Shown here: positions 20,783 to 27,542 of the stretch, piece by piece
Position numbering within the stretch: position 1 is the stretch's first letter
Layout: each line of letters opens with the position of its first letter
Source of the DNA: CAVZTX01 sp963778375
GTDB lineage: Bacteria; Chloroflexota; Ktedonobacteria; Ktedonobacterales; Ktedonobacteraceae
DNA length: 64,000 nucleotides
Reading direction: 5' to 3'
NCBI GenBank assembly: GCA_963778375.1
Contig: CAVZTX010000008.1
Span: 62,001-126,000, forward strand
The notes under the pieces: model-generated
What the model was told of the DNA's origin: nothing
Databases searched by the model: none
The model's input: the letters and a program-made list of their open reading frames with translations, nothing else
Made by a program: the position numbers and the translations under genes

Positions 20783-20826
20783 CAAAAAATAAAAAGACAA
20801 AGTTGAGAACATACCTCGACTTTGTC
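20783..20826 (-). terminator. Intrinsic terminator of the zinc-ribbon gene
   Basis: On the minus strand the 12-nt arms at 20815-20826 and 20796-20807 (GACAAAGT core with one G-U pair) form a hairpin with a 7-nt loop. A T-rich run (TTTTTATTTTTT) follows directly. It lies 85 nt after the stop of the zinc-ribbon gene. Confidence 0.85.
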
Positions 20827-20910
20827 TCTTCGCCTGGTTTGTTTGTTGCAACCTTCATCTAGTTGGATACTAGATGCAAAACATGCAGATAATTCCAGTA
20901 CTGCCAGTGC

Positions 20911-21219
20911 TCAGTTACGTGCCACACGAATCTTGTCGTAGCAAGTGCTGCAATAGACGGGGCGATCATTCTTGGGTAAGAATGGCACTTGAGTCTCAGC
21001 ACCGCACTCGGCGCAAATTACCGTGTGCATTTCGCGGGGCGCACGCTCAGACCGACCTCCCGAACCGCCAGACATACTACGCCGTGCGGAACGACAGGAA
21101 GGGCAACGACTGGGCTGATTCATCAGCCCCTTTTGCTGGTAGAACTCTTGTTCACCTGCAGTGAATGTGAAATCATTTCCACATTCGCGACACTTAAGGG
21201 TTTTGTCGACGAAGCTCAA
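20911..21219 (-). CDS. Small double zinc-ribbon protein
   Basis: The 102-residue protein has two Cys4 zinc ribbons: CRECG with CPSCRSARR (residues 10-46) and CAECG with CSTCYDK (about residues 70-95). A Ser/Gly/Arg-rich linker joins them. It starts with TTG 6 nt after a perfect AAGGAGGT at about 21228-21235. Proteins with this architecture are common in Chloroflexota and are annotated only as zinc-ribbon proteins; nucleic-acid binding is an inference. It has its own promoter, a leader of nearly 200 nt and a terminator, so it is a highly expressed single-gene unit. Confidence 0.85.
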   Translation of the reverse strand: MSFVDKTLKCRECGNDFTFTAGEQEFYQQKGLMNQPSRCPSCRSARRSMSGGSGGRSERAPREMHTVICAECGAETQVPFLPKNDRPVYCSTCYDKIRVARN

Positions 21220-21413
21220 CTAGGGACCTCCTTGTGATATGTTGGTATTCCTTCGGGTCCATATCATTCAGGCACCCCTATGAGTGTCTGATTTGTAGGC
21301 ACGGATTTTTGACCCGTTCCTAACATCGGTGTCACCAGCCTGTCTGTTACCCCTAGCAGCGTGGGCCCAAATATTCTGGACGAGCACTGTATGCGAGACC
21401 GAGATCGGATACC
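21220..21413 (-). promoter_or_regulatory. Long, structured 5' leader of the zinc-ribbon gene
   Basis: Between the likely transcription start near 21414 and the TTG start lie about 195 nt. Two clear hairpins can be drawn. One has arms TAGGAACGG and CCGTGCCTA (9 bp, one mismatch) at about 21298-21324, and the second has arms CAGACAC and GTGCCTG at about 21269-21291. The ribosome site is downstream of both. The leader does not match any riboswitch I can recall. The gap also carries the tgt promoter on the other strand. Confidence 0.45.
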
Positions 21414-21420
21414 GCATGCA

Positions 21421-21449
21421 AGCATACACTATCTTTTAGCGATTTGCAA
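21421..21449 (-). promoter_or_regulatory. Sigma-70 promoter of the zinc-ribbon gene
   Basis: On the minus strand TTGCAA (21449-21444), a 17-nt spacer and TATGCT (21426-21421) form a good housekeeping promoter directed at the zinc-ribbon gene. Confidence 0.6.
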
Positions 21450-21571
21450 GAGTTTTTCTGTGTAATTGTTCATATTCTTCTCATTTTAACGTATTTTTTA
21501 TGTGTACTTTTCACACTAAGTGGTACTTATTTATAGGTAATTAGTATGTGGTTATCGTAATAGCCTCCGCC

Positions 21572-21600
21572 TTGACACCCATGCGAAAATTTAGGTAATG
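21572..21600 (+). promoter_or_regulatory. Probable promoter of tgt
   Basis: A perfect TTGACA at 21572-21577 is followed after 17 nt by GTAATG. The start would fall near 21607, which makes ATG 21598 unusable and supports translation from ATG 21625. Confidence 0.5.
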
Positions 21601-21624
21601 ACCTGTATTCTATATGAGGAACAA

Positions 21625-22842
21625 ATGCCACCATTTTCATTCACAATTGACGCGGCGTGTCCTGAAACATGGGCACGCGCAGGAACGATCTCAACGCCAC
21701 ATGGCATCATCCACACACCCATTTTTATGCCCGTCGGCACCCAAGCAACCGTCAAAAGCGTTTCCCCTGAAGAGTTGCGCACGGCAGGCGCTTCGATCAT
21801 TCTGTCGAATACCTATCACCTGATGCTGCGTCCTGGCTCTCAACTCATCTCGGAGTTTGGTGGACTGCATGCTTTCATGAATTGGGATGGCCCAATCCTC
21901 ACCGATAGCGGCGGCTTTCAGGTCTTTAGCCTGGGACACCTACGTAAACTCAGCGAGGAGGGTGCCGCATTCAAATCGCACCTCGATGGTTCCCCACATT
22001 TGCTGACTCCGGAAAAAGTGATGCAGATCGAGGCGGAACTTGGCGCAGACATCATTCTTCCGCTTGATATCTGTGCCGCTTACCCCTGTGCTCCGAGAGC
22101 TGCGAAGGAAGCTATGGAGCGTACCCATCGCTGGGCAGAACGTGCTCTGATTGCCAAGGAGCACTATCGACCCGAACAGGCGCTTTTTGGTATCGTACAG
22201 GGCGCTTTCGAGCCAGAACTGCGTCAGGAGAGCGCTCATGTGATTGGGAACATGCCCTTCCCCGGGTTTTCAATTGGCGGGTTATCGGTGGGCGAACCCA
22301 AGGCCGAGATGTGGGATCTCTTGCGCTATGTTACGCCTGAACTGCCGGTAAATAAACCGCGTCACCTGTTAGGTGTCGGCTCGCCCGAGGATCTGGTGAT
22401 TGGCGTCGGCCTGGGCATGGATATGTTTGATTGCGTCCTCCCCACGCGGGTTGCACGCCACGGTGGACTATTTACCCATGCTGGACGTATTAATATTAAA
22501 GCAGCACGTTTTCGTGCCGAACGAGGGCCAATTGAAGAGGGTTGCGATTGCTACACCTGCCGAAACTATAGTGCTGCCTACGTACATCATCTTTCACGGA
22601 CCGAAGAACAATTGTATTATCGTTTAGGTAGTATTCACAATCTACGTTTTATGCTGCGCCTTGCCGGGGACGTGAGAGCTGCAATTCTAGCGGGAACCTT
22701 CCCGGCCTTCCATGATGACTTTCTAGCGCACTATATTCCCGCTTCGGAACTGGTGCGTATAGACCAACGCAAGAAATGGCAAGTCGCTCACGAAAAATGG
22801 CAGGCCGCTCAGAGGCTCTCATCCCAAGTGAGGAACCTGTAA
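21625..22842 (+). CDS. tgt: tRNA-guanine transglycosylase (queuine tRNA-ribosyltransferase)
   Basis: Tgt exchanges guanine-34 of GUN-anticodon tRNAs for the queuosine precursor preQ1. The 405-residue product has the TIM-barrel core with LSNTYHL, TDSGGFQVFSL (nucleophile region), GIVQG, GGLSVGE and the tail zinc site CDCYTC with the later His. The start at 21625 has AGGA 5 nt upstream; ATG 21598 would overlap the promoter. The stop overlaps the next ATG as TAATG. No preQ1 synthesis gene is nearby. Confidence 0.93.
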   Translation: MPPFSFTIDAACPETWARAGTISTPHGIIHTPIFMPVGTQATVKSVSPEELRTAGASIILSNTYHLMLRPGSQLISEFGGLHAFMNWDGPILTDSGGFQVFSLGHLRKLSEEGAAFKSHLDGSPHLLTPEKVMQIEAELGADIILPLDICAAYPCAPRAAKEAMERTHRWAERALIAKEHYRPEQALFGIVQGAFEPELRQESAHVIGNMPFPGFSIGGLSVGEPKAEMWDLLRYVTPELPVNKPRHLLGVGSPEDLVIGVGLGMDMFDCVLPTRVARHGGLFTHAGRINIKAARFRAERGPIEEGCDCYTCRNYSAAYVHHLSRTEEQLYYRLGSIHNLRFMLRLAGDVRAAILAGTFPAFHDDFLAHYIPASELVRIDQRKKWQVAHEKWQAAQRLSSQVRNL

Positions 22843-23678
22843 TGCACCAATCCTATCGCTTTCTCAATACCGGCATACAATCGGCAGCCATGAACATGGC
22901 AATCGATGAAGCCGTGCTGATTTACCACCTGAAAGGTGAGGTTCCTCCAACGCTGCGCGTATTTCGCTGGTCTCAGCCTTCGATCTCTTTGGGACGTTTT
23001 CAGAGTATTGAGCGAGAAATACTAAGCGATGTGTGCCAGCAGCGAGGAATAGCGCTGGTGCGCCGACCTACCGGTGGGCGAGCAGTCTATCACCACGATG
23101 AATTTACCTACAGCATTGTGATCAGTAAAGGCTATGGAGTTCCTTCGGGCGTTATTCCTGCCTATGCCTATCTTGCTCAGGGACTACTTGCCGCACTCCA
23201 AACGCTCGGTGTGCAGGCCGAACTCAGCGACGAACGCGTCAGCAAGCATCCTTCTGCCGCCTGCTTCGCCTCCTCGACACAGGCCGATCTCACCAGTGGT
23301 GGCTTTAAGCTGGTAGGCAGTGCTCAGGTCTGGCGGGACGATGCACTACTTCAACAGGGCTCGTTGCCTCTCGATGACCGGGCCACTGAATTCTTCACTC
23401 TGTTACGCTACCCAAACGAGGCCGCACGCGAGGAGGCGCTGGCTCTTTACCGCGAAAAAACATCACCACTACATAGCTTCGTCCCTGGCGCATCCTGGGA
23501 CGATGTAGCCAATGCTTTCCGCAGCGGCTTTGGTACAGCCCTACATGCAAATTTTGTATCAGGCGAGTTGAGTGCATCCGAGTGGGAACTGGCTCATCAG
23601 CTCGTTGAAGAAAAATACAGCAAACTCGAATGGCGCAAAGAACGTATCACTTTAACAGGGCTTGCCCCCACCCTCTAG
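22842..23678 (+). CDS. Lipoate/octanoate transferase (LipM/LplA family)
   Basis: The 278-residue protein has the BPL/LplA/LipB fold: an N-terminal MNMAIDEAVL helix, SLGRFQS, VRRPTGGRAVYHHDEFTYS (the acyl-binding RRxxGG region), and KLVGSAQ with the acceptor-type Lys. A Cys in AACFASS precedes KLVGSAQ, as in the LipM octanoyltransferase, so I favour transfer of octanoate from ACP to a lipoyl domain or GcvH over ATP-dependent lipoate ligation. GAGGAAC lies before the ATG. It is coupled to tgt by a 1-nt overlap, with no functional link that I know of. Confidence 0.85.
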   Translation: MHQSYRFLNTGIQSAAMNMAIDEAVLIYHLKGEVPPTLRVFRWSQPSISLGRFQSIEREILSDVCQQRGIALVRRPTGGRAVYHHDEFTYSIVISKGYGVPSGVIPAYAYLAQGLLAALQTLGVQAELSDERVSKHPSAACFASSTQADLTSGGFKLVGSAQVWRDDALLQQGSLPLDDRATEFFTLLRYPNEAAREEALALYREKTSPLHSFVPGASWDDVANAFRSGFGTALHANFVSGELSASEWELAHQLVEEKYSKLEWRKERITLTGLAPTL

Positions 23679-23690
23679 ATACGCTATACT
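23662..23690 (+). promoter_or_regulatory. Promoter of the GlcG-like gene
   Basis: TTGCCC (23662-23667), a 17-nt spacer and TATACT (23685-23690) fit a sigma-70 promoter. It overlaps the end of the lipoate transferase gene and gives a leader of about 100 nt. Confidence 0.55.
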
Positions 23691-23795
23691 TGCAGCAATA
23701 CAACATGGCTTGTAGAGGCGAGGATGGTGAGGAGTGGAGAGGGAGGTCTTGTGCCTGCCCATCGTATCTTTCAGCCATGAGAAGGAGCAGGTGAA

Positions 23796-24449
23796 GTGAG
23801 TTTATCGATAGAAATTGCTGGTAGAATACTGGAAGCTAGTAAGCGCCGTGCCAATGAGTTGCGCAGTCCGGTGAGCATCGCAATTGTTGATGCAGGAGGA
23901 CATCTTGTGCTTTTTGAACGCATGATGTCTCCTTATGGTTGGGCAACGGCCAGTATCAGTATCGCCAAGGCAACGACAGCCGTGATGTTTAACCAATCCA
24001 CCAATTCTGTAGCACAATGGGGATCAGGTATTCCTGGCTTCGCATCCAGTATGGCAGGTATGACGCAAGGAAAATTTATCATGGCAGCTGGAGGCTGGCC
24101 AATACGCGTTGGAGGTGCCACTGTTGGTGGTATTGGTGTGAGTGGCGGCAACGGTCCCGGAAGAGACGATGAGATTGCACGTGCCGGACTGGCAATCCTG
24201 ACTGGGATGGCCGAGCTTGAGGGCGGGATCAACCGCGTATCCACATCCCGTCCCGCACAGGACATACAACAACCACAGCGCCAATCATCCATGTCCTCAC
24301 CATCCCAACCGCCTCAATCCCCCAGCTTGAGTAATTGGCAAAGTAATCAAATCGCTACATCTCACCTTGCTCCTGAAGAAAACAGTTTTTACAATGATGA
24401 AACTTCGTCATTTGATACATCCAATGAAAACCGTGGAGGCCAATCATGA
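23796..24449 (+). CDS. GlcG/HbpS-like (DUF336) protein
   Basis: Residues 1-140 form a GlcG/HbpS (DUF336) domain, with SIAIVDAGGHLVLFERM, KATTAVMF, GGWPIRVGGATVGGIGVSGG and DDEIARAGL. Related proteins bind haem or cobalamin or occur in glycolate and diol operons. The roughly 75-residue tail is Ser/Pro/Gln-rich and probably disordered, which is unusual for the family. It starts with GTG after GAAGGAGCAGG. The ATG of the next gene overlaps its stop (ATGA). Confidence 0.82.
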   Translation: MSLSIEIAGRILEASKRRANELRSPVSIAIVDAGGHLVLFERMMSPYGWATASISIAKATTAVMFNQSTNSVAQWGSGIPGFASSMAGMTQGKFIMAAGGWPIRVGGATVGGIGVSGGNGPGRDDEIARAGLAILTGMAELEGGINRVSTSRPAQDIQQPQRQSSMSSPSQPPQSPSLSNWQSNQIATSHLAPEENSFYNDETSSFDTSNENRGGQS

Positions 24450-25300
24450 CCCAGGAATCGAACCATAGATCATCCAGCAGTAGACGGACAGCACGCCCAG
24501 CTCGGAACCGCCCGGTGCTTGTCACTCCTTCTACACCAACCGACAACGTAATAGAGGATGCACTTGAGATGCCAGGCGATATCAGTCAACCAACTGAACA
24601 AACTTCACCTGGCAAGAGTGCGCAAGAATTGAAAGACGCTCTTGTAGAAAGCGCTCCGCTTACTGCTCCTCGCACCCGCAAACTTTCGGGATTTTTCTCG
24701 CGAGTAGGCAAAAGCACGCAAGAAGAAACATCCGAGCCAGACGCTGCACAGGCCAGATTGGCACGTGCCACACGTGGTAAGACTGCTGCACCTATTATGA
24801 AAGCCTCCTCGACTGACAAAAAGTCTCAAGTCAGCGAACCGGTAAAAGCTAGCTTCCCTGTTGCTGCTCGTTCTGCTCCCGCTCGCCCACGCAGCAGTGG
24901 CTTCAAAATGCGCTACATCCTGGGTCTGGTTATTTATCTACTTGGTGCGCAGTTAATCGGCGCTTATGAAGCGACATTTTTAAATGCCAATCATCTGGAT
25001 AGCGTGATCTTCTCCATTGGGTCGTTTGCTATCAGGACTTCAACGCTCGTTTTCCTGGCAACACTCGTGATCCTGTTGATTGTCCTGGCACGTTTCGATT
25101 TTATTCCACGCAACCTTGGTGCCATGATGGGTCAGCCTACGCCTGCACGTAAGTCAGGTCCTGCCCCTTCACGGACCGAAGAGAGTGTCAAGACTACGCC
25201 TCCTACTATGAAACAGGGAGTCAAAGGCACGGATGACGATCTATACCAGGAGTACCAGGAACAGCGCCGTTATCAGCAGCGACGTGACCGCAGAAAGTAA
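24446..25300 (+). CDS. Membrane protein with disordered arms, unknown function
   Basis: The 284-residue protein has an N-terminal region of about 155 residues rich in Ser, Pro, Arg and Thr. Two transmembrane helices follow (about residues 157-180 and 190-220), then a charged C-terminus ending in Gln/Arg-rich QQRRDRRK. No domain is recognised. It is translationally coupled to the GlcG-like gene by ATGA, so the pair probably works at the membrane as a unit. Confidence 0.65.
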   Translation: MTQESNHRSSSSRRTARPARNRPVLVTPSTPTDNVIEDALEMPGDISQPTEQTSPGKSAQELKDALVESAPLTAPRTRKLSGFFSRVGKSTQEETSEPDAAQARLARATRGKTAAPIMKASSTDKKSQVSEPVKASFPVAARSAPARPRSSGFKMRYILGLVIYLLGAQLIGAYEATFLNANHLDSVIFSIGSFAIRTSTLVFLATLVILLIVLARFDFIPRNLGAMMGQPTPARKSGPAPSRTEESVKTTPPTMKQGVKGTDDDLYQEYQEQRRYQQRRDRRK

Positions 25301-25315
25301 TAATGCCCAAAGCCC

Positions 25316-25344
25316 TTGACAGGTTCGCTCACCATCCTTATACT
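25316..25344 (+). promoter_or_regulatory. Consensus sigma-70 promoter of the aroF leader
   Basis: A perfect TTGACA (25316-25321) is followed by a 17-nt spacer and TATACT (25339-25344). Transcription would start near 25351, so the RNA has a leader of about 350 nt before aroF. It begins 15 nt after the preceding gene. Confidence 0.8.
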
Positions 25345-25390
25345 TAGTCTATACAAAGCCGAGATTAACATCGGTAATTTCAAGAAAAGC

Positions 25391-25420
25391 GTAGCAAGGG
25401 CGCGATAAATCCGCCCCTAC
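25391..25420. repeat. REP-like GC-rich hairpin inside the aroF leader
   Basis: The arms GTAG..AGGGCG and CGCCCCTAC pair around CGATAAATC. It resembles the short GTAGGGGCG-type palindromes scattered through some Chloroflexota and cyanobacterial genomes, from memory only. It ends 14 nt before the leader-peptide ATG, so it may affect ribosome loading there. Confidence 0.4.
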
Positions 25421-25434
25421 TGCGGTACAATCGA

Positions 25435-25497
25435 ATGTTCAGCAACCAAAAGAACCATCAATTTAGCTTTTATTATTGGTTTAGCCCTCCAGCATGA
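25435..25497 (+). CDS. Aromatic-rich leader peptide of the aroF attenuator
   Basis: This 20-codon frame encodes MFSNQKNHQFSFYYWFSPPA. Six of its residues are aromatic, five of them packed at positions 12-16 (Phe-Tyr-Tyr-Trp-Phe) just before the stop. Such codon runs make ribosome progress depend on charged Phe, Tyr and Trp tRNA. The stop lies inside the 5' arm of the following hairpin, the usual attenuator geometry. A stalled ribosome would expose the arm; a terminating one would cover it. No strong Shine-Dalgarno is visible before the ATG, which is the main weakness. Corynebacterium glutamicum has a comparable leader peptide (AroR) before aroF. Confidence 0.75.
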   Translation: MFSNQKNHQFSFYYWFSPPA

Positions 25498-25543
25498 TGG
25501 TGGGCCCTTTGGGCTGAGCAAAAAATCCACCAGCATGCTGGAG
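25454..25543 (+). promoter_or_regulatory. Attenuator: alternative RNA hairpins
   Basis: The arms at 25487-25503 and 25527-25543 are complementary over 17 bp with one mismatch (CTCCAGCATGATGGTGG against its partner). They enclose a small GCCC/GGGC hairpin. The 5' arm can instead pair with ACCATCA (25454-25460) inside the leader peptide, through TGATGGT (25495-25501). This gives mutually exclusive 1:2 and 2:3 pairings. The terminator stem follows 2 nt later. I could not draw a simple overlap between the 2:3 stem and the terminator, so the switching step is not fully resolved. Confidence 0.65.
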
Positions 25544-25545
25544 TA

Positions 25546-25573
25546 AGCAGAGGACTTTTCCTCTGCTTTTTTG
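25546..25573 (+). terminator. Intrinsic terminator in the aroF leader
   Basis: A perfect 9-bp stem, AGCAGAGGA and TCCTCTGCT, with a CTTT loop is followed by a T-run (TTTTTTGTTTTT). It lies about 130 nt before the aroF start and after the leader peptide. It can only make sense as a conditional terminator of the leader transcript, because the preceding gene ends 245 nt earlier. Confidence 0.88.
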
Positions 25574-25703
25574 TTTTTCTGAATCTTGCAACTCACTTCG
25601 CCTGGGCATCGTGCTTGTGAATGATCACACGGGCCAGCAAACAAGGCCGTTTGGGGGACAGTACGGACAGAGTGCATATCAGATGTAAGAGAGGATTGGT
25701 ATC

Positions 25704-26771
25704 ATGGTCATTATCATCCGTAGACAAGCAACGAGCGAAGAGCGTGCTCAACTTATGGCATTGCTCTGGCAGACAATGGGGAGTCAACGCCCTGTTACTA
25801 CAACAAAGCTAGATGAACGGGAAGTCATCGTACTTGACAGCAATCAGCTCGATGCGCAAGCACATACTATGATTAGCCAGCAGCGTGCAGTTGAGCGCAT
25901 CTTGACCATTAACACCCCCTATAAGCTGGTAAGCAGAGCATTCAAAGCCGAAGATAGTATCGTTGTGGTAGGTGATGCAGCATGGAGTCAGCCTGTAACT
26001 ATTGGAAATACAACTCCCGTCATAATGGCCGGACCATGTGCCGTAGAAAATAAGGACCAGCTTCTTTCTACCGCAAGTGCTGTCAAGGCTGCTGGAGCGC
26101 ACATTCTTCGTGGTGGAGCGTTCAAACCTCGCACCTCGCCATACCAGTTCCAGGGGCTTGGTATCGAGGGACTTCACCTGCTGGCAAAGGCCAGGGAGGA
26201 GACCGGGCTGCCCGTAATTACCGAGGTTATGGAGCCGGACATGGTCGAAACGGTCGCGGAATACGCCGACATTTTACAAATTGGCACCCGCAACATGCAA
26301 AATTTCCCGCTCTTGCTTGCCGCTGGTCAGAGTAGCCGGGGGCGACCGGTAATGCTCAAGCGCGGACTTGCCGCTACCATCGATGAATGGCTCTTGGCGG
26401 CAGAGTACATCGTTGCGGCAGGCAATCCCAATGTGATATTGTGTGAACGCGGGGTCCGTAGCTTCGACTCACAAACACGCAACCTGCTCGACCTCGCCTG
26501 CGTAGCGCTACTTCATGAATTGACCCATCTACCGGTCATTGTTGACCCTAGTCATGCAACAGGTCGTCGCGAACTGGTGCAAGCCATGTCTCGTGCTGGC
26601 ATCGCTGCTGGTGCTCAAGGACTTATCCTTGAAGTCCATCCCGATCCTAATAGCGCCCTCTGTGATGGCCGTCAATCTATTACACCTGAACAATTGCAGA
26701 CCATCGTCACCGAAACGCGCCTTATTACCGACGTAATACAAGGAAGAGCAAACCTGTCATATGTAGCATAG
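25704..26771 (+). CDS. aroF: 3-deoxy-7-phosphoheptulonate (DAHP) synthase
   Basis: DAHP synthase condenses phosphoenolpyruvate and erythrose 4-phosphate, the first step of the shikimate pathway to Phe, Tyr and Trp. The 355-residue protein is of the AroF/KDSA-like type I-beta class. A ferredoxin-like N-terminal domain (about residues 1-75) is followed by the barrel with VIMAGPCAVEN, LRGGAFKPRTSPYQFQG, TEVMEP, QIGTRNMQNF, MLKRG, ILCERGVRSF and DPSHATGRR. The N-terminal domain is known in this class to carry feedback inhibition. GAGAGGA lies upstream of the ATG. The attenuator leader before it indicates transcriptional control by aromatic amino acid supply. Confidence 0.95.
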   Translation: MVIIIRRQATSEERAQLMALLWQTMGSQRPVTTTKLDEREVIVLDSNQLDAQAHTMISQQRAVERILTINTPYKLVSRAFKAEDSIVVVGDAAWSQPVTIGNTTPVIMAGPCAVENKDQLLSTASAVKAAGAHILRGGAFKPRTSPYQFQGLGIEGLHLLAKAREETGLPVITEVMEPDMVETVAEYADILQIGTRNMQNFPLLLAAGQSSRGRPVMLKRGLAATIDEWLLAAEYIVAAGNPNVILCERGVRSFDSQTRNLLDLACVALLHELTHLPVIVDPSHATGRRELVQAMSRAGIAAGAQGLILEVHPDPNSALCDGRQSITPEQLQTIVTETRLITDVIQGRANLSYVA

Positions 26772-26802
26772 AAATTGCCTCTCGACTGAAGCTGTATCCT
26801 TA

Positions 26803-26811
26803 TGGTATACT
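26803..26811 (+). promoter_or_regulatory. Extended -10 promoter of the ANTAR regulator
   Basis: TGG-TATACT forms an extended -10 element at 26803-26811. No good -35 is present at 17 nt, which is tolerated by extended -10 promoters. The leader would be about 100 nt. Confidence 0.45.
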
Positions 26812-26915
26812 CCTGATACAAGAGGGAGGCTGACATATCGGGCTTACAGTCTATTCACGGATTCATTTGTTCATTTGCATAATCAAGCCCTATGCAGCAT
26901 CGGGAGACACAACAT

Positions 26916-27488
26916 ATGCCAACACGTATCATTATCGCTGACGACGAAACTATTCAGCGCATGGATCTAAAAGATGTATTGACGAAGCAGGGCTATCTCG
27001 TGGTAGGTGAGGCGGGTGATGGTGCAAGTGCCGTCAACCTGGCGCGTGAAGTACGTCCTGACCTGGTCATTATGGATATTCGCATGCCTGACATGGACGG
27101 CATCACAGCCGCCGAGACACTTACACAGGAAAAGATTGCACCTGTCTTATTGCTCACCGCCTTTGGCGACCAGCCCTTGGTCGAACGTGCAAAAGAAGCC
27201 GGTGTCGTTAATTACATCGTGAAGCCGCTGCGTGAGAGCGAAGTGACTCCTGCCATCGAAGTCGCGCTCGCACGCTACAGCGAATTTCGTGCCCTTGAAG
27301 AAAAGGCACGTACCCTCACCGACCAATTAGAGACTCGCAAAGTCGTCGAGCGTGCCAAGGGCCTATTGATGGAAAAACAAGGCCTCTCAGAGCAGGAAGC
27401 CTTCCGTAAAATACAGAAGGCCAGCATGAACAATCGTAAATCTATGCGTGAAGTGGCGGAGGCAATCCTGCTGACAAATGAAATGTAA
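26916..27488 (+). CDS. Response regulator with ANTAR RNA-binding output domain
   Basis: Residues 1-120 form a complete receiver with the acidic pair ADDE, phospho-acceptor in VIMDIRMPDMDG, LLLTAFG and YIVKPL. Residues 130-190 are an ANTAR domain (VVERAKGLLMEKQGLSEQEAFRKIQ), a three-helix RNA binder that, when activated, stabilises hairpins and prevents termination. ATG 26916 with GGGAGA upstream gives 190 residues; an ATG at 26892 would add eight. No histidine kinase is adjacent. A strong hairpin with a suitable loop follows the gene (27491-27520). Confidence 0.92.
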   Translation: MPTRIIIADDETIQRMDLKDVLTKQGYLVVGEAGDGASAVNLAREVRPDLVIMDIRMPDMDGITAAETLTQEKIAPVLLLTAFGDQPLVERAKEAGVVNYIVKPLRESEVTPAIEVALARYSEFRALEEKARTLTDQLETRKVVERAKGLLMEKQGLSEQEAFRKIQKASMNNRKSMREVAEAILLTNEM

Positions 27489-27490
27489 AT

Positions 27491-27520
27491 AAGGAGTAAT
27501 GCAGCGTTGCATTGCTCCTT
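27491..27520 (+). terminator. Hairpin after the ANTAR gene (terminator-like, possible ANTAR target)
   Basis: The arms AAGGAGTAATGC and GCATTGCTCCTT pair over 12 bp with one G-U pair and leave the hexaloop AGCGTT. The U-tract is weak (TTTGTC). The loop has A at position 1 and G at position 4, the known ANTAR consensus, but a second companion hairpin was not found. Confidence 0.6.
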
Positions 27521-27542
27521 TGTCTAGCAAGGCCTGGAAACA

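Noticed and set aside
13896..20910. Whole region as an integrated element or genomic island
   Set aside because: No integrase, transposase, terminal repeat or attachment site is visible; gene decay alone explains the composition.
25301..25703. T-box or tryptophan riboswitch as explanation for the aroF leader
   Set aside because: No T-box core (GGTGGNACCGCG-like) or specifier loop is visible, while an aromatic leader peptide is.
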